Shown here in pieces: positions 16,414 to 24,994 of a DNA stretch of 64,000 nt. Position 1 is the first letter of the stretch. Each line of letters opens with the position of its first letter. Source of the stretch: Deltaproteobacteria bacterium (GTDB taxonomy: Bacteria; Desulfobacterota; BSN033; WVXP01); the NCBI GenBank assembly GCA_019308905.1, contig JAFDHF010000006.1, positions 1 to 64,000 of the forward strand, written 5' to 3'. The translations under genes were made by a program, and so were the position numbers. The notes beneath the pieces were generated by a model, which worked only from the letters and a program-made list of their open reading frames with translations, was not told the origin of the DNA and ran no database searches.

Positions 16414-16436
16414 CAGACAAGAGAGGATCAGAATCG

Positions 16437-17411
16437 ATGGGCACAGAGCCGCCCGCCACATGGAAAGAAGCCTTCCTGGCCAGCCCAGGGCCGCGATCCA
16501 CCAGAGAGGCTGCCGTACTGTCTCTTAAGGGACTCTGCATGGGATCGGCAGACGTGATCCCGGGGGTTTCAGGCGGAACCATCGCCCTCATAACCGGGAT
16601 CTACGAAAGACTGATTCTGGCTATCAGGTCGATCGACGGGGAGGCGGTCAAGAGGCTGGTCCTTCTCGATCCGAAGGGAGCCCTTGCCCGGGTTCATGTC
16701 AGGTTTCTTCTTCCCCTTTTTTTCGGTATCGCCCTTGCCGTGGTCAGCCTCGCCCGCCTCATGAACTATCTTCTCCATCATCACCCCGTGGAGACATGGA
16801 GCCTCTTTTTCGGTCTCATCGCCGCCTCGATCATCGTCGTGGGCAGGAGGGTGACCGGCTGGATCGGCTATGCCGGCCTGTCTTTTGCCGCAGGAGCGCT
16901 CGCCGCCACGGTCATCGTCAACCTGATACCGGTTGCCACCCCCGAGGATCTCTGGTTCATATTCCTCAGCGGGGTGGTGGCAATCTGCGCCATGATCCTG
17001 CCGGGCATAAGCGGTGCCTTTGTTCTCCTGATCCTCGGCAAGTACGAGTTCATTACCGGCACCCTCAAGAGCCCCTTCGTCCCGGAAAACCTCCTTGTCA
17101 TCCTGGTCTTCTGCGGCGGATGTGCTGCGGGACTAGCCGGGTTTTCCAGGGTGCTCAACTACCTGCTCCGGCGGTTCCACAACCTCACCCTGGCATTACT
17201 GACGGGCTTGATGGCAGGTTCCATGCAGAAGATATGGCCCTGGAAGGAGGCCCTGGAGACCCGGCTCATCGGCGGAGAACCCCGCGTTCTGCGGACGCGG
17301 AACCTCATGCCTCAGGGCCTGGACATGGAGCTCTTGACGGCGGTCTCCCTGGCTGTTGCAGGCTTTGTCTTGGTGATGGTCATAGAGCGGCTGTCAAGAG
17401 AGAAGACCTGA
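16437..17411 (+). CDS. DUF368 family polyprenyl-phosphate transporter
   Basis: 324-residue membrane protein with the DUF368 signature GLCMGSADVIPGVSGGTIAL near residue 30 and the repeat-like second signature AICAMILPGISGAFVLL. Members of this family (PopT) were recently assigned to recycling of undecaprenyl phosphate across the inner membrane. The ATG at 16437 has AGAGGA about ten bases upstream; a TTG at 16410 overlapping the previous stop is the alternative. The gene directly follows the PagL-like gene, so they are probably one operon, and both flank lipid-linked glycosyltransferases that consume the same carrier. Confidence 0.85.
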   Translation: MGTEPPATWKEAFLASPGPRSTREAAVLSLKGLCMGSADVIPGVSGGTIALITGIYERLILAIRSIDGEAVKRLVLLDPKGALARVHVRFLLPLFFGIALAVVSLARLMNYLLHHHPVETWSLFFGLIAASIIVVGRRVTGWIGYAGLSFAAGALAATVIVNLIPVATPEDLWFIFLSGVVAICAMILPGISGAFVLLILGKYEFITGTLKSPFVPENLLVILVFCGGCAAGLAGFSRVLNYLLRRFHNLTLALLTGLMAGSMQKIWPWKEALETRLIGGEPRVLRTRNLMPQGLDMELLTAVSLAVAGFVLVMVIERLSREKT

Positions 17412-17496
17412 CCGGGATTTCCGATTTTTTCATCCGGTATTTTCTTGTCGCTTGAATTGAAACGAGCATTGGAAGGCAGCAAGTGAGAACGGAGCC

Positions 17497-19245
17497 TCAA
17501 CTGCCCCCCGCCTTTGGAGAACACTCTCGGGGGGAGGCCGTCCCGGCCTTGCTCTTGAGCCGCCAGGCCACCAGCAACTCCGAGGGGTCGTCGAGCCACG
17601 GGGAACTCCTCTCCACCACCACGGAGTCGCCCTGGGCTCCTTCAGGAAGCATGGCCCGGAGACGGTCGAGGTCGCCGACAGGGAGGATGATAACCCCCCT
17701 CTCCCCTCGACTCTCCAGGAATCTCACGATCTCATCTCTTCCCGAAAGCACGGGGCTGGGCACCTGGCAGTTCATGTAGAAGATCACGTCCGTCCGACTC
17801 TCTTCGAAAAAGGCGATCTCGTCGGCCCGCCTCCCTGTCGAGGCCAGCCTCCTGGCAAAGTCCGGCGTGGTAGCGAAACACTCCAGGGTTACCTTCTGGA
17901 AGCAGAAAAACCCGCCCATCAAGAAAACCACCGTTACCATGAGAGGGGCGATCCTGCCGCGCATACCGGTAATCCTTTCGATCGGGCCGGAAAGGCGCGA
18001 ATGGAACAGCCATGGAGCCAGCCCCAGGAGGCCCACGAGGCCGGTCCCTGCAATCAGGGATGCAGGCAGCTCTGTTCCCACGTACCTCTTGGCCAGGGGC
18101 CAGACAACGGGTGTAACCGCCTCGAGGGCCGCCAGACCCACGAACAGGAGACCCTGGATTCCCAGGCCCACCTGCTTCCATCTCTCTCTGCCCGGACCGG
18201 CGAGGAAGAGACCCAGAAAGAGTGCGCAGAAGGGGAGCATTGGGAGGATGTAGTAGATCCTGCGCGAACCGGAAGCGGTGAACATGACAAAGACCAGTGT
18301 CGCCGAGGCGGCAAGCCATTGGGTATGGGCTCCCAGCCTGCGCCAGCGCACGGTGAAAATCGCGCTGGTCACCCCAACGAGAAAAAGGGGCGACCAGGGA
18401 AGAAGCAGTGTGGGAAGGTGGATCAGATAGACATAGAAGGGTTCTCTGTGGTCAAAGGGTTTGAAGTAGCGCTCGATGTTCTCCCGGAAGACCAGGGCCA
18501 GGCCACTCGACTCATACCCCTCCCTGGTCAGAGCAGAATAGACAAACGGACCGAAATAGATGCAGAGCCCGATAACCAGGGCGAGCAGATGCGAGGGGCC
18601 CAGCAGGTACCGCCACCGCTTCTCCCGGAGAAGATCGGGAATCACGGCGGCAAGGGGCACGGCCACGGCGGTAAGCCCCTTCATCTGCGCACCCGTGGCT
18701 AGGATGACATAGAAGACCAGATATGTCAGGAAGCACGGCCGATCCCGGCGGCTCCAGTACCATGCGAGGGCCAACATGATCGCAGCCATGTTCTCCATGT
18801 TGGCCTGGCCGGTTCTCGCCCAGAAGAGAAAGCCATAGGAGGTGAGCAGTATCCAACCTGCCAGGCGACCCACTTCCCTGGACCAGAGCCTCCGGCCGAG
18901 GTAGACCGTGGCCCAAAGGCAGACGACCCCTGAGATCGCACTGGGCAACCTTACGGTCCACTCATCGAGCCGCCCGGTAAGGACCCTCACAAGAGCCACA
19001 AACCAGTAAGTCAGCAGGGGTTTGTCGAAATAGGGCTCTCCATTGATGGTTGGATGGAAAAACCGTCCTGTCAGGAACATCTCACGGGTGACCTCGGCCC
19101 AGCGGTCTTCCGAACCCCAGAGGCTGATGCTTCCCAGGGCCCAAAACATCAGGATGAGAGCGGCGATCCAAAAAAAGAGGTCGGAAAACTCTCTGTTCCC
19201 TCTCTTTGAAGATGAGATAACTCCGGCGTTCACGGGAGAAGACAT
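17497..19245 (-). CDS. GT39 family (ArnT-like) glycosyltransferase, second copy
   Basis: 582 residues, about twelve membrane helices and a soluble C-terminal part. The N-terminal signature SLWGSEDRWAEVTREM keeps an acidic pair (Glu-Asp instead of the first copy's Asp-Glu), followed by PTINGEPYFDKPLLTYW. It would transfer a sugar from a polyprenyl-phosphate donor to an envelope acceptor. The end converges on the DUF368 gene. It starts two bases after the iron alcohol dehydrogenase stop on the same strand. It is only distantly similar to the GT39 gene at 13.9 kb, so it is not a recent duplicate. Confidence 0.8.
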   Translation of the reverse strand: MSSPVNAGVISSSKRGNREFSDLFFWIAALILMFWALGSISLWGSEDRWAEVTREMFLTGRFFHPTINGEPYFDKPLLTYWFVALVRVLTGRLDEWTVRLPSAISGVVCLWATVYLGRRLWSREVGRLAGWILLTSYGFLFWARTGQANMENMAAIMLALAWYWSRRDRPCFLTYLVFYVILATGAQMKGLTAVAVPLAAVIPDLLREKRWRYLLGPSHLLALVIGLCIYFGPFVYSALTREGYESSGLALVFRENIERYFKPFDHREPFYVYLIHLPTLLLPWSPLFLVGVTSAIFTVRWRRLGAHTQWLAASATLVFVMFTASGSRRIYYILPMLPFCALFLGLFLAGPGRERWKQVGLGIQGLLFVGLAALEAVTPVVWPLAKRYVGTELPASLIAGTGLVGLLGLAPWLFHSRLSGPIERITGMRGRIAPLMVTVVFLMGGFFCFQKVTLECFATTPDFARRLASTGRRADEIAFFEESRTDVIFYMNCQVPSPVLSGRDEIVRFLESRGERGVIILPVGDLDRLRAMLPEGAQGDSVVVERSSPWLDDPSELLVAWRLKSKAGTASPRECSPKAGGS

Positions 19246-19247
19246 GG

Positions 19248-20402
19248 CTACAAGGCTCTTCTGAGTATCTCTTCGAGTTCCGAGTCCCTCAAGGGAAGGG
19301 GATTCCCCCTCATGCTGCTCGCCTTCTGGGATCTTTCAACCACAATGGGGAAGTCCTTCTCCCTCAAGCCCAGCTCCGAAAGGCCGGGCACTTTCAGCCT
19401 GACAGTGAGATCCTTTACCCACCTCACCCCCTCACCCACCTCGGCGGTATCCCTGCCCGTGAGAATCCGGGCTATCTCTCGGTATCTCGCAAGCCCCTGG
19501 GAATCCGAACCGCGGATCTGGAGGCAACGCACATTGGCTTCCATCACGTAGGGCAAGAGCCGTGCGCATATGGCACCGTGGGGAGCACCCAGCAACCCCC
19601 CCAAAGGCCCGGCCAGGCCATGGACCGCTCCGAGTTTCGCATTTGCCAGGGCCATTCCACTAAAGAGGCTTGCCAGGGACATGTCCTCCCGTGCCCCGGT
19701 GTTGCTCCCATCTTCATAGGCTCTCTGCAAGGAGGAAGCGGCCCGTCTGAGACCCTCGCGGCATAGGGCGTCTGTAAGGGGATTGGCCTGAATCGAGACG
19801 AATGCTTCCATGAGCTGGGTGAATGCATCCAGACCGGTCGAGGCCGTCACCGCCGGCGGCATGGAACAGGTGAGTGCGGGATCCACCACGGCCAGGCGGG
19901 GCAGCATCAGGGGACTGCGCATGCTTACCTTGACTCTCTCTTCCGGCGATGTGAGCACGGCGTTCCGTGTAACTTCCGCACCCGTACCGGCAGTGGTAGG
20001 AATCGCTGTGTACGGTGCGGGCCTCTCCGCGAGCTTCTGCCCACGGCCGATCACCTCGAGGTAATCCATCAGCTCTCCACGGTTGGTGAGGAGTGCGGCG
20101 ACTACCTTGCCAGTGTCGAGGACACTGCCCCCGCCGATCCCTACGACCGAGTCGCATCCCGACCGGCGGGCCAGTTCCACCCCTGCATGGGCCGTTGTTA
20201 TGGTCGGTTCTCCAACCACATGATAGGTGACGGATTCTATCCCCCCCTTGTTCAACCTTTCCAGCAGCGGGGCGGCACGTTCAAGGGTACGGCCGACAAC
20301 GACCAGCGCCCTCTTGCCCATCTCGGCCACAAGGGGAACGACTTCTTCCATCGTACCTGGGCCAAAAACGATGCGTGTGGAGGTTGCGAATTCAAATCGC
20401 AT
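19248..20402 (-). CDS. Iron-containing alcohol dehydrogenase
   Basis: 384 residues, the normal length for group III Fe-dependent alcohol dehydrogenases. NAD-binding GIGGGSVLDTGKVVA (about 93-107) and TAGTGAEVTRNAV are clear; iron ligands are expected in DAFTQLMEAFVS (Asp), AVHGLAGPLGG and GAPHGAICA (His). It reduces aldehydes or ketones or oxidises alcohols with NAD(P); lactaldehyde reductase, butanol dehydrogenase and maleylacetate reductase are all members. It lies two bases upstream of the GT39 gene on the same strand, an unusual operon partner. Confidence 0.9.
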   Translation of the reverse strand: MRFEFATSTRIVFGPGTMEEVVPLVAEMGKRALVVVGRTLERAAPLLERLNKGGIESVTYHVVGEPTITTAHAGVELARRSGCDSVVGIGGGSVLDTGKVVAALLTNRGELMDYLEVIGRGQKLAERPAPYTAIPTTAGTGAEVTRNAVLTSPEERVKVSMRSPLMLPRLAVVDPALTCSMPPAVTASTGLDAFTQLMEAFVSIQANPLTDALCREGLRRAASSLQRAYEDGSNTGAREDMSLASLFSGMALANAKLGAVHGLAGPLGGLLGAPHGAICARLLPYVMEANVRCLQIRGSDSQGLARYREIARILTGRDTAEVGEGVRWVKDLTVRLKVPGLSELGLREKDFPIVVERSQKASSMRGNPLPLRDSELEEILRRAL

Positions 20403-20533
20403 GGTTCTCCTCTTGCGAATCCAATGGGGTATCCCTCCATCTTACCGGGCCGAGCAGCCATCAGGCCCGGATCACTCGGTCGGGTTCCTCCCGCGGCGCC
20501 CCTCAAGCCGGGACCGCTTGCCTCTGTCCCGCA

Positions 20534-22051
20534 CTACTGTGCGCTCACCGTGCGTCCTTTGGCCCACCTCCGCAAGAACTCGACATGCTCGGCCCGGGTT
20601 TTTGACAGAGGCAGGGTCCTCTTGCATTCTTCCAGCAGGAGATCGGTGCTGAGAGGACCGCTGTTCGAAAATGCGGTATACAGGGCCGAAACGATCACCT
20701 GTTCGATCTCGGCCCCGCTGAACCCCTCGGTGGCCGCTGCCAGACCGGCCAGGTCAAACCGTCTCGGGTCGCGCCCACGACGGGTGAGATGGATCCTGAA
20801 GATCTCTTCCCTCTCTTTGGAGCCGGGCAGATCCACGAAGAAAATCTCATCAAAACGGCCCTTGCGCAAGAATTCCGGTGGGAGCCTTGCAACGTCGTTC
20901 GACGTCGCCACAACAAACACATCCCCTTTCCGCTCCTGCATCCAAGACAGAAACATGCCCAAGACCCTTTGGGATACGCCGCTGTCTTCTCCTCCACCAG
21001 AGGCAAAGGCCTTTTCGATCTCATCGATCCAGAGTACCACCGGGGCCATCTTTTCGGAGGTCGCGATGGCCCGTTTGAAGTTCTTTTCGCTCTCACCGAT
21101 GTACTTGTTGTACAGGTTGGAAGGATCCATCTTGAGCAGGGGCAGTCCCCATTCCATGGCCACAGCCTTGGCGCACAGGCTCTTGCCGCAGCCCGGAACA
21201 CCGAGGAGCAGAATACCCTTTGGAAAAACCAAGCCGTAATGCTCGGCCCGCCTGGGTTCGGCGATGATCGCCTTGCGCTTGGCCAGCCATGCCTTCAGCC
21301 GTCCCAGCCCTGCAATAGCCGACATGTTCTGTTCAACGGGAAAGTATTCCAGCAACCCCTCACGCTCGACAACGGCCCTTTTAGCCTGGATAACGAGTTG
21401 GAGATCCTCACGACTGAGCCGGCCGTCTTCGATGATGGCCTTGGTGAGGATCTTCTCGGCTTCAAGCAGGGTCAGGCCCCTCAGGTTATTGAGCAGCCGG
21501 TTCATGTCCTCTCTGCTCATCTCCACCTTGACGTGCATTCGGGTAGAGACGTCCTGGAAGATACGGTGGAGCAGGGCCGCGTAGTCCTGCCGTCCTGGAG
21601 GAGGGGGCTTCAGGTAGGCGGTATGTGGTTTTGCCCCTTCTGGAACCCTGAGGTCTTTCCCGGTCAGTATCACGGCTCCTTCAATCCGAGTAAACCTCCG
21701 TGCGACCTCAACAAGCTTCGCCCCCAAAAGCCTATCCTCGAGGAGCGGCCCCAGACTCTGCAGATGATAGATCGCCGGATACTTGGAGACCTCCATGTGG
21801 TCGAGCGCCAGGCCAGGGTCTGTGGTACCATAGATGGTTTTCTCTATATCCGCCCGTCGAAGCCCATGACTGAGGGTCCAGATGAAAAACGGCAGCTTCA
21901 TGTGGTCGGCCAGATGCTTCAACAGGCTCTCGGCTCGTTCTTCCTCCTCGGTATCCAGGCAGATGAGGCCGTAGCGCGAACGGATCAGCAGTTTGAGCTC
22001 CTTTATCAGGTCGTCCTCTCTGCAGGTCTTCCCTCTCCCCGATTCCTCCAT
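20534..22051 (-). CDS. AAA ATPase, Ycf46-like
   Basis: 505 residues. The N-terminal half (DLIKELKLLIRSRYGLICLDTEEEERAE) and the C-terminal AAA module match the Ycf46-type family of cyanobacteria and other bacteria. The AAA part has Walker A GVPGCGKSL, Walker B VVLWIDEIEKAF, sensor TSNDVARLPPEFLRKGRFDEIF with the arginine finger. The family's role is not settled; links to carbon uptake in cyanobacteria have been proposed. The start at 22051 avoids overlap with the phosphatase gene; GGTGGT precedes it. A longer frame to 22147 would overlap that gene by 65 bases. Confidence 0.85.
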   Translation of the reverse strand: MEESGRGKTCREDDLIKELKLLIRSRYGLICLDTEEEERAESLLKHLADHMKLPFFIWTLSHGLRRADIEKTIYGTTDPGLALDHMEVSKYPAIYHLQSLGPLLEDRLLGAKLVEVARRFTRIEGAVILTGKDLRVPEGAKPHTAYLKPPPPGRQDYAALLHRIFQDVSTRMHVKVEMSREDMNRLLNNLRGLTLLEAEKILTKAIIEDGRLSREDLQLVIQAKRAVVEREGLLEYFPVEQNMSAIAGLGRLKAWLAKRKAIIAEPRRAEHYGLVFPKGILLLGVPGCGKSLCAKAVAMEWGLPLLKMDPSNLYNKYIGESEKNFKRAIATSEKMAPVVLWIDEIEKAFASGGGEDSGVSQRVLGMFLSWMQERKGDVFVVATSNDVARLPPEFLRKGRFDEIFFVDLPGSKEREEIFRIHLTRRGRDPRRFDLAGLAAATEGFSGAEIEQVIVSALYTAFSNSGPLSTDLLLEECKRTLPLSKTRAEHVEFLRRWAKGRTVSAQ

Positions 22052-22082
22052 ACCACCCGCACCTGTCCCGCGCCGGACCGGT

Positions 22083-22697
22083 TCAGTCTTCGATTCCTGC
22101 TCTTTCTTTGATTGCAGCAATGTCAAGATCCTCGATGAACCGGACAAGGTTGCCCCAGATCCTGTGATACCCGAAACCGCCCTCGGTCATCTCCGCTATC
22201 GCCTCGTTCTTGGTCCAGCCACAGATCGCCATCCGATAGACCGCACACATGAGTCCGGTTCGATCCGCGCCGTGCTTGCAATGGACAAAAGCCGGGGTTA
22301 GACCGTCGTCCGTAACGACCTGCAGGAAGCGAACAACCTCTCTCTTTTCCGGATGCCAGGCTTTCATGTAGATGTGTACATATCCCAGCCCCGTATCGCC
22401 GATCTCATCCCGGTCCGAATGGAAAGAGCGGAGGTTGACCACCGTCTTGACCCCCATGGCCTTGAGCCGGCGCATACCGGCCGCTGTGGGCTGCGCACCC
22501 CTGTACAGACTCTCTGTCACTCGGTGAAGGTTCGGCAGGCCTTCTCGCTTGAGGGGCTTTGCCCAATGGCCGGGCCGAGGCGTTGCCCTTGAATGTCCGG
22601 CAGAGCATGCAAGATCTGCGCCCAGGAGAGCCGGGACGATCAAGAGAAGAAAGAGCGCGATGTACCGTGCATTTCTTCTGTTTCTTTTCATGGGCAT
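22083..22697 (-). CDS. Exported dual-specificity/tyrosine phosphatase
   Basis: 204 residues with an N-terminal signal or anchor (RRNARYIALFLLLIVPALLGA) and the cysteine phosphatase loop HCKHGADRTG (Cys140, Arg146), preceded by SLYRGAQP and KTVVNLR, typical of DSP-like enzymes. It acts on a phosphotyrosine, phosphoinositide or other phosphate ester outside the cytoplasm. A good lipobox is not seen around Cys31, so secretion or membrane anchoring is more likely than lipoprotein. It lies in line between a methyltransferase gene and the AAA gene on one strand with gaps of about 30 bases, so the three may be an operon. Confidence 0.75.
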   Translation of the reverse strand: MPMKRNRRNARYIALFLLLIVPALLGADLACSAGHSRATPRPGHWAKPLKREGLPNLHRVTESLYRGAQPTAAGMRRLKAMGVKTVVNLRSFHSDRDEIGDTGLGYVHIYMKAWHPEKREVVRFLQVVTDDGLTPAFVHCKHGADRTGLMCAVYRMAICGWTKNEAIAEMTEGGFGYHRIWGNLVRFIEDLDIAAIKERAGIED

Positions 22698-22726
22698 CCG
22701 GAAAATCCAGGAGGGTGTCTCCTTCC

Positions 22727-23263
22727 CTAACGGCCGCACACCTTGGAGAAACTGTACGTCTTTGTATGCTTTCTCAACAGTTCGAACAAACCCCCGCCTG
22801 TCACCTTCGACACTACCTGCTCTTCTCTCAAATGGTGGTCGCTGAACGAGAGGATACCATCCGGTTTCAGTATTCGATGCAACTCCTCCAAGACTCCATC
22901 CGGGTCACTCAACTCGTGGAAGGTGTCGTAAAGCAGAACCACGTCTACGCTCCTGTCCGGCAGGCCTGTCTTGCCTCCCGATAGGATGGCCTCCACGTTC
23001 TTCAATCCCCTCACAGAGGCTATTCTCCGCGCCCTTTCAACCGCAAGGGGATGAATATCCAGGGCATAGACCTTCCCCGCCTCACCCACCAGTTCCGCAA
23101 GAGGCGCGAGATAGCTGCCCGGGCCGCATCCATAGTCGAGCACATGGAATCCCGGCTTTATCCCCACCTCATCAAGGATTCTCATGGGCGGCACCAAGAT
23201 GTCGCGAACCCTGAAGGTAAGGGACATGAGCATGAAATGTAGGTTCGACTTCGGCATCTCCAT
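22727..23263 (-). CDS. Class I SAM-dependent methyltransferase
   Basis: 178 residues. SAM-binding motif I is VLDYGCGPGSYL (about 41-52), followed by the acidic end of strand 2 (VYALDIHP) and motif with VVLLYDTFHEL; it is a compact UbiE/Methyltransf_11-type enzyme. The substrate is unknown; small molecules or lipids are usual. ATG at 23263 has GGGGAG close upstream; a second ATG two codons later would also fit. It is first in a possible operon with the phosphatase and AAA genes. Confidence 0.85.
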   Translation of the reverse strand: MEMPKSNLHFMLMSLTFRVRDILVPPMRILDEVGIKPGFHVLDYGCGPGSYLAPLAELVGEAGKVYALDIHPLAVERARRIASVRGLKNVEAILSGGKTGLPDRSVDVVLLYDTFHELSDPDGVLEELHRILKPDGILSFSDHHLREEQVVSKVTGGGLFELLRKHTKTYSFSKVCGR

Positions 23264-23536
23264 GGATCTCCCCTTTCACCGGGCCCTGCCCGGAACGAGG
23301 TTGGCGCCCCCCTGTCTTGGCCCGCCCTTCTCCGCCGGCCCCTTCCCTTCCGTATCGACAGAGACGGGAGAGTACCATATATTCCCACAGTGCCCAAGGG
23401 CTCGTCAAGCACACGCGAAGGCCCTATCAGAGTTCGCCGGTGGGCAGTCCTCGTCCTTTTCCCGGCAAAAAGCTTTTCCAATTTCCCGGAATTTGTGCTA
23501 TCAGTATAGAAACCCTCGGGACAACAGGGAAAAACC

Positions 23537-24901
23537 ATGAGCAAGGCCAAGACTCTTTATGTCTGCCAGTCCTGTGGCTTCCAGTCCCCCAAGTGGCTCG
23601 GCAGGTGCCCGGATTGCGGAGAGTGGAACACGCTGACAGAGGAACAGATTCTTGATCAAACCAGCCCGATGAGGCGCCCTGCCGACCTCGGGTCCGGGCA
23701 GCCGCCCCTTCCGATCAGCCAGATCCGGCCCGAGGGCGGGGAAAGGCTGAGATGCGGGATCGAGGAGTTCGACCGGGTCCTCGGGGGAGGAATCGTCTCA
23801 GGCTCGGTGGTTCTCATCGGTGGAGATCCCGGGATAGGAAAGTCTACGCTTGTTCTCCAGGTTCTCCATGGTCTGGCCATGCAGGACCTGAGGGCCCTCT
23901 ATGTCTCGGGCGAGGAGTCGGTCAGGCAGACCAAGATGAGGGCCGACCGGCTCGACGTCAGGGGGGCCGGCCTCCTTGTCATGTGTGAGACCTCCCTCGA
24001 CAGGGTGATCCAGGAGATAGGCCGGACCAGGCCCCAGGTGCTCGCCCTCGACTCGATCCAGACGGTGTGGACATCGGATGTCCAGTCGCCACCGGGGAGT
24101 ATAAGCCAGGTCCGGGAGAGCTCCAACCGGATCATAGGGATCGCGAAATCTTCGGCTCTTCCGGTCCTCCTCATCGGCCACGTGACCAAGGACGGAGCCA
24201 TTGCAGGACCAAGGGTGCTCGAGCACATGGTCGATACGGTCCTCTATTTTGAAGGCGACCGGGGCCATCCCTACCGGATCCTCAGAGCCGTCAAGAACCG
24301 TTTCGGTTCCACAAACGAGATCGGTGTATTCGAAATGAAAGAGTCCGGCCTCGAACAGATTCGAAGCCCCTCTGAAATATTCCTTGCAGAGCGGCCGTCA
24401 GGCGCCTCAGGCTCGGTTGTGGTGCCGAGCATGGAAGGAACCCGCCCGGTTCTCGTGGAACTCCAGGCCCTGGTCACGAGAAGTCCTCTGGCCGTCCCAA
24501 GACGGACGACCATGGGAGTCGACTATCACCGTGTGGCCATTCTGGTGGCGGTCCTGGAGAAGAAGGCGGGGCTCACCCTGTTTGACCAGGATATCTTCCT
24601 GAACGTGGCTGGAGGAGTAAGGGCGGCCGAGCCCGCCGTGGACCTGGGCCTCGTCGCATCCATCGCTTCGAGTTTTCTCGACTCTCCGGTGGAGGACGGC
24701 ACGGTCCTCTTCGGCGAGGTCGGGCTGACGGGAGAGGTGAGGGCCGTGGGCCATTGGGAATCGAGACTCAGAGAATCGGCCAAGCTCGGCTTCACACGGG
24801 CCGTGGTGCCCAAGGCCACCCTGGAGAGAATCCGAAACATGGAGGGGATGGAGCTCGTGGGGGTGGAATCGGTGAGGGATCTGATGGGCCTGTTGTTCTG
24901 A
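23537..24901 (+). CDS. radA: DNA repair protein RadA (Sms)
   Basis: 454 residues, the usual RadA length. The N-terminal zinc finger has Cys10, Cys13, Cys24 and Cys27 (CQSCG...CPDCG), followed by the RecA-like core with Walker A GGDPGIGKST near residue 95, the RadA-specific KNRFGSTNE, and a C-terminal Lon-like domain (ERIRNMEGMELVGVESV at the end). It is a helicase-like motor that processes recombination intermediates. Transcribed divergently from the methyltransferase. Confidence 0.95.
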   Translation: MSKAKTLYVCQSCGFQSPKWLGRCPDCGEWNTLTEEQILDQTSPMRRPADLGSGQPPLPISQIRPEGGERLRCGIEEFDRVLGGGIVSGSVVLIGGDPGIGKSTLVLQVLHGLAMQDLRALYVSGEESVRQTKMRADRLDVRGAGLLVMCETSLDRVIQEIGRTRPQVLALDSIQTVWTSDVQSPPGSISQVRESSNRIIGIAKSSALPVLLIGHVTKDGAIAGPRVLEHMVDTVLYFEGDRGHPYRILRAVKNRFGSTNEIGVFEMKESGLEQIRSPSEIFLAERPSGASGSVVVPSMEGTRPVLVELQALVTRSPLAVPRRTTMGVDYHRVAILVAVLEKKAGLTLFDQDIFLNVAGGVRAAEPAVDLGLVASIASSFLDSPVEDGTVLFGEVGLTGEVRAVGHWESRLRESAKLGFTRAVVPKATLERIRNMEGMELVGVESVRDLMGLLF

Positions 24902-24994
24902 CTTTTTCGACCCCCTGAGAGGGGTCCCCACCTCTTCATGCCTGGAGGAACGGCCGCCCAGGGCTGGAGTCTGAAGGAGGTTCGAACAGACCAT

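Noticed and set aside
20789-22111. 440-codon plus-strand open frame over the AAA ATPase
   Set aside because: It is antisense to a well-supported gene and lacks a recognisable product.
24910-24927. GACCCC/GGGGTC hairpin after radA
   Set aside because: No T run follows on the plus strand; the T run lies on the wrong side, so it is not a convincing terminator.
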